From positions 85,279,256 to 85,343,255 of the forward strand of contig NC_088911.1 in assembly GCF_963576675.1 (NCBI RefSeq): DNA of 64,000 nucleotides, read 5' to 3'. The notes beneath the pieces were generated by a model. It was not told where the DNA came from and did no database searches. It saw only the letters and a program-made list of their open reading frames with translations. This DNA comes from Euphorbia lathyris (lineage: Eukaryota; Streptophyta; Magnoliopsida; Malpighiales; Euphorbiaceae). Below, piece by piece: positions 9,438 to 20,600 of this stretch (the first letter of the stretch is position 1; each line of letters starts with the position of its first letter). Both the position numbers and the translations under genes were made by a program.

Positions 9438-12400
9438 ATGGATTTCAAGTCTAAAGGTGCAGCCTGGGTTGGCAACTTTTACCAGAGGTTTGAAACTATG
9501 TGTCAGGAAATGGATAACATCGTGAACGAGGTAGCTCTTTTGTCTCTCCTCCTCAGTGAGAAAGCTAAATTTAATAACATGCATTAATCTTATTGATATC
9601 CGCCTCTGCATGTCCCAAACGAGCTAACATGTTTTAGCAATTCCTCATATAATAAACTACTTTCGTGTCCAGGATGCTGTTAAATATGTTGAGAATCAGG
9701 TGCAAATAGTGGGTGACAGTATGAAAAAATTTTGTTCTGATGTTGTTCAAATAGTTGATCCGGTTAGATGTGAAGCTCAGGCAGTGGCACTGAAAGGTAA
9801 TGCTGCTGTTGGAACCTATATAAAATCAATCATTGGTACGGAGGAATATCATGGACCCATAGTTCCCAAAAGGCAGCCATATTTGGAGCCAAGTGATTTT
9901 GCTTCAAGGGATGCATTTGATGGGCTTAACCTTGCACACCAGTCAACTGTCCCAACTGCTGGGGAATCTCATCAGGGGGCAGAATTTGATTTAGCAGGAA
10001 ACGTCAGTGTTGTTTCAACAAATGAGAACTGTGATCTGAGCATGGACGGAAAGGAGAACTGCAATGCTCCTGAGGCCTTAGACTTAACTGCTTCTCTTGA
10101 CGACTCAACCAATGCATTGCCATCTCATGAATCTCATCAGGGGGCGGAATTTGATTTAGCAGGAAACGTCAGTGTTGTTTCAACAAATGAGAACTGTGAT
10201 CTGAGCATGGACGGAAATGCAAAGGAGAACTGCAATGCTCCTGAGGCCTTAGACTTAATTGCTTCTCATGACGACTCGGCCAATGCATTACCATCCCATG
10301 AATCTCATCAGGGGGCAGAATTTGATTTAGCAGGAAACGTCACTGTTGTTTCAACAAATGAGAACTGTGATCTGAGCATGGACGGGAATGCAAAGGAGAA
10401 CTGCAATGCTCCTGAGGCCTTAGACTTAACTGCTTCTCTTGACGACTCAACCAATGCATTACCATCCCATGAATTGATTGATAATGATAACGAAAGTTCA
10501 TGTGTTTCTCTTGATGAGGATGCTTCTTCAACTTCAGTTAATGGCCAGGACTCCGTGCCTTCCCAAGAGGTTGAAATTGTTTATTGCATCCCTGCAGATG
10601 TCTCTGATATCTCAACCGCTGTTGGGCTATCCGAAATGGCCTGTTCAGTTGAGTCATCCGATGGTTCAATATTCACAGAACCTTGTACGCTGCCTAGGGG
10701 TTCATTGAATGACTTCCTTGCAGAAATTGAATCTTACAGCGATGCTGTTAATGAGGCTGCCCTTGTTTCAGAGTATTCTGGTTTACTCGTTTCTTCTGCA
10801 TCTCCTTCAATTGTATCTAGTAACAAGGAGGAAGAAGGGACAGGACTTACTTTTTCTAACAGTGTACTGTCAGTGGAATCGACAGATATGTTGAATTCTC
10901 ACTTGTCTCCTGCATCTAATCCTATTGACCCCTGTAACAAGGGGGAAGTTGAGACTGGACTCAGTTGCTCCAACAGTGTCATGTCAGCGGAATCAACAGG
11001 TTGGTTACATAACTTCTACTTTGTGTCTAAATCCTTCTATATTATGTAGAATATGCTTGGGAGTATGTGCTTTTGTGTTTTTGCTAGTTATAGGTATGGG
11101 TCTTCATTAGTTATTCAGATGTAATCAGATCTAGAGATATGATGATGTGCTGTCATCACATATGCTGTTCTATCAGTTTCGGAAAAGAGAATTTTGACAC
11201 ACAATATGCTGTATGCTGTGTATTACAATAGTTTTGGAAGCTACTCTAAACTAGAATTGAGATAGAATTAATATCTTCATCTATCGAAGTTCTTGAGATA
11301 TGGAGTCAAGTTTGATTAACCTAATATTTGGTCTCAGTAGGAAATTTTATCTGCTGTATCTAGTAACCCTTGCATAGAAACCACTGGGAACAAATTTTTA
11401 ACAAATTGGGATAAGGTGCAAATTTTCCCCTAACGTTTTTAGGGAAGATCATATTTATCCCTTAAGTATGAAATAGCAAAATTTTAGGTCTATAGTTTTC
11501 TTAAAGGTGCAATTTTAGGTCTATGGTTTTCTTAAACATGTATCTCATTTTGCAAATGTCGGCTAACTTCTAGTTCTCTCCATCCATTCATGTTTTTTTT
11601 TCCATTTTCACCAATAATCAGGAACAAATTCTTCCTTTAATTCATCAGCATAGCAGCAAAACATGTTCAGATTGTAGCTTTTTCCTCCAAAACACTAGTC
11701 TCAATCCATATTCTTTTATCCCCAAAAGTGATAGTTTCATGATGCAATAGGAAAAAATTCCCAATAAGTCACTTCAATCACATGTGAAAGAAAGAAAGCA
11801 AATTTTATAAACCCTTCTTCTTCTCAAGAACCAGAAGGTTCATTCTTCAAACAGAGACTACAAATGTATCCTTAGAAAATTAAAATGTTTTTACCTTAAT
11901 TTGAGTTGGGGGACACCCAGATGAAGAAATAGAAATGAATGGTGGGAAGAAACATGAGTTGGAAGTGAAAATGGTTTCAGGGTTGAAATTGCAGATGATG
12001 CATATTTGCGATAAAGGAGAAGAATATAAGGGTCATGATTGAAGGAAGGAGAAGGAGAGCAGAATCAAAATTGCAATTGAAGGGAAGAAGAAGGTGAGCA
12101 GAATCGTGATTGAAGGGAAGAAGATGAATGAGAGTAAAATCAAAATCGCAATTGAAGAAGAAGGATACCATAATCAAAATCTGCAGAATCGTGTGATTTG
12201 GGGGAAGAAGATGGAAATGTTGACACTGTTAAGTTTTCCATCCAATAAGCCCAAAATTGCATCTGTAGGAAAACCATAGACCTAAAATTTTGCTATTTCA
12301 TACTTAAAGGGTAAATGTGATCTTCCCTAAAAACATTAGGGGCAAATTTGCACCTTATCCCTAACAAATTACATGTGAAAGTTACTCATGATTGTGTCTT

Positions 12401-13981
12401 GTGATTTCTCAAGGTGCCTTAAATTTGAGTTGTGGTCTTTAGATGCGAATGCATCATTCACCTTAAAGCTCATGCACCAGGTTATTAAATTTGCTCAGTC
12501 TTTTGTAAATGAGGATGTTATAAAAATAAAGGTGAAAGTAGATCTGATTTGAGGCCTTGTAACTCTGAAATGCAGACCTGCTTGTATTTTGTGCTTCTAT
12601 GCCTTATATTTTTGCTTGGCAACTGAACTCACAATGAAAAGAACATAAAACATCTTTTACATATTTTGGAAGCGTTATCTTCATACTAATCTTAGATTAA
12701 TCTACAGCATGTTCCAGTTGCTCTACATATGTCGATTGTGCTGCAGACTCTGGGATGGAAACTATTGATTTGTTTGATGAAGTGAAACTTGAGGAAAGCT
12801 GTGTTATTGTTGATAATAGTATGCTTTATGAAGTTTCCCGAAGAATCCAAAGGCAGAGATCATACAAGGTTTTCCCTCTCTCTCTGTGTGTGTGTGTGTG
12901 TTTGAATGTATGTTATGCGCAGTTTTCTTGTTTTCTGATTTTGCTGTTGGGCACCGCATAACAGTGGGAGTCACACTGTTTTATTATAAAGAAAATGTTT
13001 CTGATGTAAAGAAGTGGAATGTACTTGGATAGCCTGATATGAGTTAGTTTCTTTTCGTGTTTAAGTTCATTGACCTAAATAAATATAGAGTCTAGGGTTG
13101 CAAATGAACCAAGCTATAAATAATTTTTCAGAGATTGGTTTGATAAGGGATCCTTCCAAGCTCAATTATTTAGATTAAAAAGGAAATTTCCAAGGCTAAT
13201 ATATGGCTCATTCTATTGAGTAACCAAGCTTACAAGTGCTAGGCGAATCTTGTTTTAGGCTGGAACTCTCCACTGGTAGGCTTGTCCATAGTTTTGCTTG
13301 CTTAAGCACTGATAAAAAAAATGTGTAAATTTTCTTTTTGCAATTTAAATTAAGATGTTCAAAACTATAATTGCTTTTTAAGAATTTAATGGCTGATTTA
13401 CAAAAATGCAAAGTTCTATATAAATGATCAGTTATCCAACATACAAGTGACGACCTTTTTCAAACAGCTAGAAAGTGTTGGCTTTGATGAGAGTACTTCT
13501 GGGCTTATGTGTTAAGGTTTCTTTATTAAAGAGCCAACCCAAACTTGAGCCACATGGGATAAAAAAATTACACCATAGTAGACTGGCCAAGCTTGAGCCA
13601 TGATTTTCTCAACGGCATAGCTCTGCTCAGTGCTCAATGCAGCTGAACTAAAATTCAGCTATCATAGCCACAATTTTGGGAGCAAAGTTTTTTTTTTTTT
13701 TTAAAAACGGTATTTATTTGGTACTCTTGGAAGTATATGCCATCAATGAAATATGTCTAACAGTATTTTTTTTTTCTTTAAAGAAAAAACTCCAGGATGC
13801 ATTCAATACAAGAAAGAGGGTAAGCAAGGAGTATGAGCAGCTTGCAATTTGGTATGGGGAGCTTGATACAAAGTCCAGCCAAGATACAGTTGAGCGGCCG
13901 TTGCCATTTAGTAACACTGTAACCTTGAACCCTGATATCCAACTACAACATTCACTGGATTCTGAATGGGAGCTCGTGTAA
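9438..13981 (+). CDS. Uncharacterised plant-specific protein with internal triplication, four exons
   Basis: Exons 9438-9530, 9673-10999, 12747-12868 and 13784-13981 join in phase through GT-AG introns to 579 aa. The N-terminus reads KGAAWVGNFYQRFETMCQE, then YVENQVQIVGDSMKKFCSDV. The C-terminus has RKRVSKEYEQLAIWYGELD and ends SEWELV. I recognise this N- and C-terminal pattern from anonymous plant proteins, but I know no function and give no symbol. The middle is acidic, Ser/Asn-rich and probably disordered. Residues 129-297 are three near-identical copies of a 55-57-residue unit beginning ESHQGAEFDLAGNV. Intron 2 contains a MULE (11408-12361). If the gene stopped in intron 2, a 449-codon frame ending at 11049 would result, but splicing gives the family-like C-terminus, so I prefer the spliced form. 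Confidence 0.82.
9964..10470 (+). repeat. In-frame coding triplication (165/171/171 bp)
   Basis: Three adjacent copies start at 9964, 10129 and 10300 and end at 10470. They differ at only a few positions; the first copy lacks six bases, so codons for Asn-Ala are missing before the KENCNAPEALDL segment. All copies keep the reading frame. Confidence 0.95.
11408..12361. mobile_element. Mutator-like MITE in intron 2 with perfect 9-bp TSD
   Basis: Terminal inverted repeats of about 90 bp: both ends start gggataaggtgcaaattt and share gtttttagggaagatca and aagtatgaaatagcaaaatt with few mismatches. Flanking duplications taacaaatt at 11399-11407 and 12362-12370 are identical. At 954 bp with no transposase, it is a non-autonomous MULE. 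It is oriented neutrally within the intron of the 579-aa gene. Confidence 0.92.
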
Positions 13982-14277
13982 ATAGCTCGGAAATCTATAT
14001 TATAACAGCCACTGCATTAATTGGGAGCCTCTGCCTCTTGTTCAGATAAGCAAGTTCAAGATTATTCATCCCTCTTGTCAATATTCTAGTTGATGACTCC
14101 CATTTATACTACCACATGAATAATTTAGAAAAGGAAATGATAATTTGTCGAAATTATGATCCGTAAGTTGGTTGCTATAACATTCAACCCAGGGTACATT
14201 TACATATTCTTCTGCTGTTGTAAATGAAGTTATCTTTAACAGAATATGTTTTCTACTAAAAAAAACTTGACTAATTT
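13982..14277. other. Convergent intergenic spacer (two 3' ends)
   Basis: About 300 bp separates the stop codon of the + strand 579-aa gene from the stop codon of the - strand TBL gene. Both 3' UTRs must lie here and may overlap. I see no further gene. Confidence 0.6.
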
Positions 14278-16076
14278 TTAGGAAAAATTTCGATGATCAC
14301 GCATCAAATATGAATATAAAATGTGATTCCAGGTATCAGGAACTCCTGGTAAGCACCAATGAATACAATCAGCAAAATTTTTAGGATCAGACCTTTGTTC
14401 TTTAGTAAGAAGCTTGCCCTTGCGTTCTCCGTAGATTGTTGTATGAGCATCTTTCCTATACTCGGACAACTGAGTGATATTCAACAATGTTACATTGATT
14501 TTCAATTGTAGCAGGACATCAGCAACTATCTTCATAATCTTGAGATTAGAACCTGTTCCCCAGTATGGTCCTTCTATTGGGTATGATTCATTGAAACAGT
14601 TTTCATCACTTCCTGGTCTCCATTCCCAGCTCCTGAAAACCCGAAACTGCTTTTAGTTTTTCTATTCTTTGAGGAGTGCAAATTTACCCCTAAGTTAGGA
14701 CATAAGTATGAGAGTCGCTAAGGGTATAATTGCACTTATCTAGATACATTCCGGGTTCTTTTTTAGTTTTATCCTGAAAGCAAAACCAATTACAGAATGG
14801 AAAGTGAAACAAAAGAAAAGAAAAGAAAAATACCACAAATGTGTGGGAGACATGCTCATAAAGAACACCTTCTGTTTGAGAGGGTTGATATTGGAATCTA
14901 ACCATTTTGCCCATGTTTCTAATGCCAACTTGTATGCACTTGTTACGTTATATTCCTTTATTTCATCAACTGATCCGTACCTGAAATCATAATAACCACA
15001 TGTGAAAAATGAGAAACACCATCGTTTAGATGAAATAATTTAACGAATTAAAGGGGTGTTAATTTCTAATATGATAATATGATTTACAGAAATACTTCTA
15101 TTGACACAATACATTTAACACGATTTGATTTAAATAGAAAAAAAAAACTTACGTAGCGTTAATAAGAGGATTGTGCATCCACCAAACATAGCTCTCAAAA
15201 ACCAAAAAATCAACTCCTAGCCAGGTATTGCCATGTTTAGCTATGGAATCAAGAGTAACCAGCCTTTTATGCACTGTATGATTTGTTGCATGATCTGATA
15301 TTGACTCCACTATGAAAGGTGCCCAATAATACTCTATTGATGCATTATATTCCTGAAACAACATATTTATTAATTAATCATCTCAACTTCCATTTAATCC
15401 ACTCTAAAGGAATGATCAGTGCCATTAATTCCCGACACGATAATATAATTTACAGAAGAAATTCATCTATGAAAATAAATATACCTCAGCTTTGAAAATC
15501 TTCATAGGTGGAGTTCTGTGGAAGGATTTTTTTCCTTGTGGAATGACAGATTGTAGCATACAGACCATAGATTCAAATTGACCTCTTTGCACTGAGTCTC
15601 CTATGAACATGAGCCTTTTCCCCCTCAATATGTCTAGCAGCTTCAGTGGGTCAAACCTGCATACACAGCACCCAAATTCAAGAGACATTGTAAAAAAAGC
15701 AGAAAGAAAGGGGGAAAGGTATATATATATACCTTGGTAAATTGCATTGGTTAGGTTTCCATCTCCAGTTGTGGTAAAAAGCATCAGGTCTGCCATTAGT
15801 GAGACAAGTGGTCTGTTTAACCAAGTAAGGGCATGTTTGTTCTGTATAAAAAGGAAGGGAGACATTGTCCCACACCCATTGACCTTCAAACACATTGCAC
15901 TCCTCTTCAAATCGATCTTCAGGTAAAACAAACACTGCCTTTTGCTTCTTATGTTGTCTGAAAATAGTGGTACGGTTGGACTTGAGAGAGTCAAGGATTA
16001 ATCTAGAAGTTCCAAGGAGAAGAAAAGCAGTTAGTGATAGAGGAAGGAGGTGTTGAATTCGGCCATCTTGGATCAT
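14278..16076 (-). CDS. Trichome birefringence-like protein (TBL), polysaccharide O-acetyltransferase family
   Basis: Exons on the minus strand: 16076-15733, 15656-15485, 15352-15153, 14980-14834, 14632-14278; phases close to 405 aa. TBL proteins are Golgi type II membrane enzymes that transfer acetyl groups to wall polysaccharides. Residues about 9-27 (LLPLSLTAFLLLGTSRLIL) form a signal anchor. A TBL domain follows: CNVFEGQWVWDNVSLPFY, CPYLVKQTTCLTNGRPD, WRWKPNQCNLPRF. Then comes the GDS motif (FIGDSVQRGQFESM, Ser136) and near the end DCIHWCLPGVPDTWN, holding the DxxH pair Asp376/His379. It resembles the xylan acetyltransferase group (TBL28-TBL35/ESK1), but I cannot fix the substrate. Intron 4 contains a short decayed TIR sequence near 14676-14740. 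Confidence 0.92.
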
Positions 16077-16960
16077 GTTTTAGCTATGCAATGCATGCAT
16101 ATTTTTCAGATGGTCATGTGAAGTGTGGTTATTACTTCAATTGGAAGTTGAAATTTCAACTTATTTAGATGCAACCACCAGTTGGTAATGCTAGCTTGCT
16201 TGCTTTTAAGGTAAGCTTTGTATACTCCAAACAGATTCTAACTGTATGTTTAAATTAAATAACTAGAATTTAAACATTCTTTCAACTTCATTAACTTTCA
16301 ATTTGTCAAGTCATATTTTAGACTCAGTCATTTAATTCAAATTAATGGTTGTAATTTTAAAATTTTAGAAACTAATTACTACTTATTTTAGTAAATTATT
16401 CGGATTGGACCAAAAGGAAAGACATTAATGTTCGAGGAGCGTCCAACATGTACACTGATTTGCAGTTAAAGAATTATGGTTTTTTTATTGTCAAAACAAT
16501 GACGGTGTTTGTCGACAGTTACAAAATCGGGGACTTTTGGATTGACATTGCCAATTTGATCGTTAACGACTTCAAAATATTAAAGTTGTTATTTATTATG
16601 TAACTAAATTTTTTATTTTTTAAAATCATCGTTTTTTGAGTTTTCTCTTTTCTTACCGAACAGTTTCTTAAATTTTCATCAAATTCTTGAAATTTTTAAT
16701 TTTGAAATCGTTAACCGCCAAATTAGCAATTTCAACCTAAAAATTACCGGTTTTACAAATGTCGACAAACACTATTCTTGTTTTGACTACAACAAAAATT
16801 GTTTCATCTGTAAATCGGTATAGCCACGTTAATTATTTTTTTTAGAATTAACCCTACACTATATCTGATATAACATTTTTGACATGTAATATAATGTTAA
16901 CTTGGTGTTATGTTTGTTTCATAAGCTGTTCAAATCATAAGTTGTTCAATCTCCCTAATT
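16077..16960. other. TBL promoter and intergenic DNA with a degenerate inverted-repeat element
   Basis: The first part is upstream of TBL. At about 16455-16823 two arms face each other: gtcaaaacaatgacggtgtt on the left, and on the right the complement of gtcaaaacaagaatagtgtt. Shared internal motifs are tttgtcgaca and cgttaacga(c/t)ttcaaaat. This is a decayed MITE or foldback element of about 370 bp. I see no gene. Confidence 0.6.
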
Positions 16961-17267
16961 ATAGGGCCCTCTTCCATGCACCATCCGGTTAGAAATTTGA
17001 TTTCTGCCATCAGGGACCTTAGTTCAAGAGGTATTTCTTGCAAGTTTACTCACGTCTTCCGCGAGCAGAATCGGTGTGCGGATCTTATGGCCAGAGTGGC
17101 TCATCTTTCCCCTCCCTGCCTCACAGTCCTAATGGACCCTCCTAGGGATATCGCCCAAATCCTAAGAGACGACCTAGTTGGAGTGTCCTTCCCTCGTCGG
17201 GTGTCTGTTTAGTTTGTCTTTTTCTTTTTGCTTTTGTTGTTTGCTTTCCTTGTAACAAAAAAAAAAA
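16961..17267 (+). mobile_element. 5'-truncated LINE 3' end (RNase H tail plus poly(A))
   Basis: The frame at 16976-17212 encodes ISCKFTHVFREQNRCADLMA, the C-terminal H..REgN..AD pattern of the RNase H domain found in plant L1-type LINEs and related orphan RNase H ORFs. It is followed by ttgcttttgttgtttgcttt and an 11-A run at 17257-17267, as at a LINE 3' end. The 5' truncation point and target duplication are not clear. Confidence 0.7.
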
Positions 17268-17630
17268 TCAGTATGCGACACAAAAATCGTAAAAAAAAAT
17301 GATCAAAACGAGTTTATTAAAAATAAAATTAAACTCCAATAGAAATAAAACAATAATCACTAAACTTTAATTTGTAGAAATAAAATAATTTAAAAATAAA
17401 ATAATTGAAGTTTATTTCAAATGGAATTAGATATTTCAAAGGTTAGGGATTTAATTGCTCCATTTTAAAGTATAAGGATGTAATTGATTTTTGAGAAATT
17501 GAGCTTTAAACCATAAAAGAAACAAATTATTGTTGCACGTCCTCTGGTCTGAAGTTGGGATTCTAAAACCTTAATCTTAGACAGCCTTTGCCTCCTCAAC
17601 TGGTCGCCGGATTTTCTTTTTTTCCTGATA
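17268..17630 (+). promoter_or_regulatory. Upstream region of the IPT9 gene
   Basis: AT-rich sequence between the LINE tail and the IPT9 start codon. I see no strong TATA box or other confident element. The LINE tail ends about 360 bp upstream of the ATG, so it may lie in or near the promoter. Confidence 0.35.
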
Positions 17631-20600
17631 ATGATTGAAGTTTGTGGCTTACATTCTCGCTGCCTCCGATTCCTTCTCCCCCCTCCATTACCACTACTTC
17701 GCCGCCACAACTTCTGCCGCAAATTATCCACTCCCACATGCTCTGTTTCCCTTGCCAATAAAAAAGAGAAGGTTGTCGTGATTTCTGGTCCTACCGGTGC
17801 CGGCAAGACTCGGCTTGCTTTGGAGCTTGCCAAACGGCTTAACGGTGAAATCATTAGCGCCGACTCCATCCAGGTCTTCCTCTTTATTATTTCTGCTCTT
17901 TATTGAGATTTTAGTGATTTTTAGTTGTTGGCTAAATGTGGGATTATTTTTATTGGCAAAACACTATTTCTGCTCTTGGAGATGTTCTTATTGACTTATA
18001 TTATATGGTAACATTTGATTGAGAATTATTTGGTAACATTTTCACTCCCCGAAATCTCATTCATATATATATAGCAAGTTAACATACAGTTCTGTCAAGT
18101 TTTTATGGATGGATTGAGCTTTTGTTGGTTAGGTTGAGGATTTTGTTAAAAATTTAACTTACCATCTGGGTAAATTGCTCCGTGTGCGTTGAAGTTTGAA
18201 TCAGTTTCGAAAAGGTTAATGTGTTTCAATAAAATCATTTAACTTTCCTATTTATTTCAATCAAGTCATTCGGCTAATTTCAAACAGGCTCGAAAAGAGG
18301 TCAGGTGCTTTACAAATTTAGAAGAAAAAAAGAAATTTAACTAATGGCATTAGTCTTTGATGACGTGGCATGTTGATTTTCATGATTTGCCACGTTGACT
18401 TGTTTACTTTTGCTTATGTGGCACAATGAATTAGTGACTTTTAACAACGTGGCATGTTGACTTGATGGTGTCATGTTGATTTGATAACGTCTGTTAGTCA
18501 AATTCCTTTTTTTGCCAACTTTTTAAAGCACAAGCACTCTTTTGCAAAAAGAAATACTACGTTCCTCTATTTGCAAATCGATGGTGATTTTTTTCAGTCT
18601 GAAATGAAGTTTACATGGACTCGACATTCTGATGACTAAATATCGAGTGGCCTAACTTTAGATTAGATGGTTGCTTTTGATACTTGTGTTGAGAAATTTA
18701 ATCCTGATTGCACTCAAGAGCTGCTTCTGAGGTAGATGATTGACTCGCTACACACTAGAGGATTACTTCACCCTTATATTTGACTCTTTGCATCTATAGT
18801 ATAAATAGCTAATTTGGAATGTTTTATGGTCTTTTATTCTTTCTTTCTTAGACATTTGGAAAGGAATTTGTTAGCTTGTACCTAGTTTGACATGAAATGA
18901 ACTTATAAAGGATAGAAAATCTCTTCTAGAATTTTTTTTTTTAGTTTGATATGGCTTGATCTGCAGGTATATCGCGGTCTTGATGTTGGATCTGCAAAGC
19001 CTTCCCCATCTGAAAGAAAGGTCTCTTCTTGAGAGCTGTTTTCTTGTAATTTGAGTGTTGAATATCACTAGTTGATAATGTCATGTTTTTAGCTGCTGTC
19101 TCAATGTTATTTTTCCTTTTATGCACACGAATTATTACATTAACTGGATTGTGCTTGGTGCATGCCTTGCAAAAATTTTAAACAAATTTGTCTCAAGTTA
19201 GAAGAAAAGTGCACGACATTTGAGGCATTATCAATCTCATCATGGTGCTATCTTCTGAATTTTTGTGTTATAAGATAGACATTGTACTTGATCTTAGTAC
19301 ACGGGTTACATGCCAATAATAAACACTAGGACGTTGAAATTCTTTTATGCTGGCACATCAATCATACCAGAAATTCATAAAATGAGTATCGGTTTCTATT
19401 TCTTGTTATATCAGTAAACTGCTTTTGCAGGAAGTTCCACACCATTTGATTGACATATTACACCCATCTGAAGGTATGTTTTCTGCATACTAGCTAAATG
19501 ATGTCAATTTAGAGTTCAAGAAAAACGATGATAAATAAGTGCGATGATATATGATTATATGGTGAAATATGGATTCCTTTTGTTCTATTAAATGGTTGTG
19601 AATAATTTTCCTTCAGATTATTCAGTTGGACGTTTTTTTGAGGATGCTAGGCAAGCTACAAGAGACGTTCTGGACAATGGTCATGTTCCCATAGTTGTTG
19701 GTGGAACTGGATTGTATTTGCGGTGGTACATTTCTGGGTTTCTTTAGGAAAGATTTGCTGTTCCTTTTTTTTTTCAATTTTAGTAAAAATTTGCCAAAAA
19801 TCTGAAACAAATCTTGCAACTGAATTCGGTGTAATGAGCTTATCGTCAAAATGTTCAACTTTATGACATCATCTTGAGATAATATAATTCATCACGATTT
19901 ATAAATTATCTGACATTATCATAAATATATGTCTTCAGTTGAATGCTAATATGCCATATGCAATATATAACTAGCTGAATGAAATACTTGCATGGATTTT
20001 GGAATGGTAATTTAGGTCTTTCTTTGATGATCACTATATAACACTGTAGGACCTGTAATATGATTGAAAAGAAACCTATACAATGAATTATGAGGTGTCA
20101 TTTTGAGTCTGTCCTTTTTCCCCTGGAAATAGAGTTGCATGCCATATATTATGTATTAACCTTAAGTGCTTTAAGAAAGACTTCATTTTTGTCCATACTT
20201 CCTCCTTTTGCTTCCTGTAATGTCAAAGTTTCTAACAATCTTGAAAGCAGTTTCTTATTAATGGGAATTGCTTATGAACAGACTTGGTAAAATGGGCTTT
20301 TGATTTGAAGTCTCCTATTTTGCAACACTGAAGTTGATATGGGTTGCAGTAGTAAATTACATGAATTTATTGATTCATACATTTTAATAGTAAGTAGCTT
20401 GGAAATTTATATCGTCCTAGGCATTTGAAAGTTAATTAAGATGGCTGCTGGGTTATGTGTGTTATGTATTTGGACTGTTTTGTCTTGCAATATTGATGCC
20501 TTGGTGCCACATCATTTATGCTTTTGCATCAAGTGATAAGCTAGTCTATCTAGAGTTTTAGACATTGAGACTTGAGTTATTTTGGGAAAATCTATAGAAG

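Noticed and set aside
15467..15994. 175-codon unspliced frame opposite and between TBL exons
   Set aside because: It reads through an intron in a frame that is wrong for exon 1. The spliced five-exon model gives the complete TBL domain.
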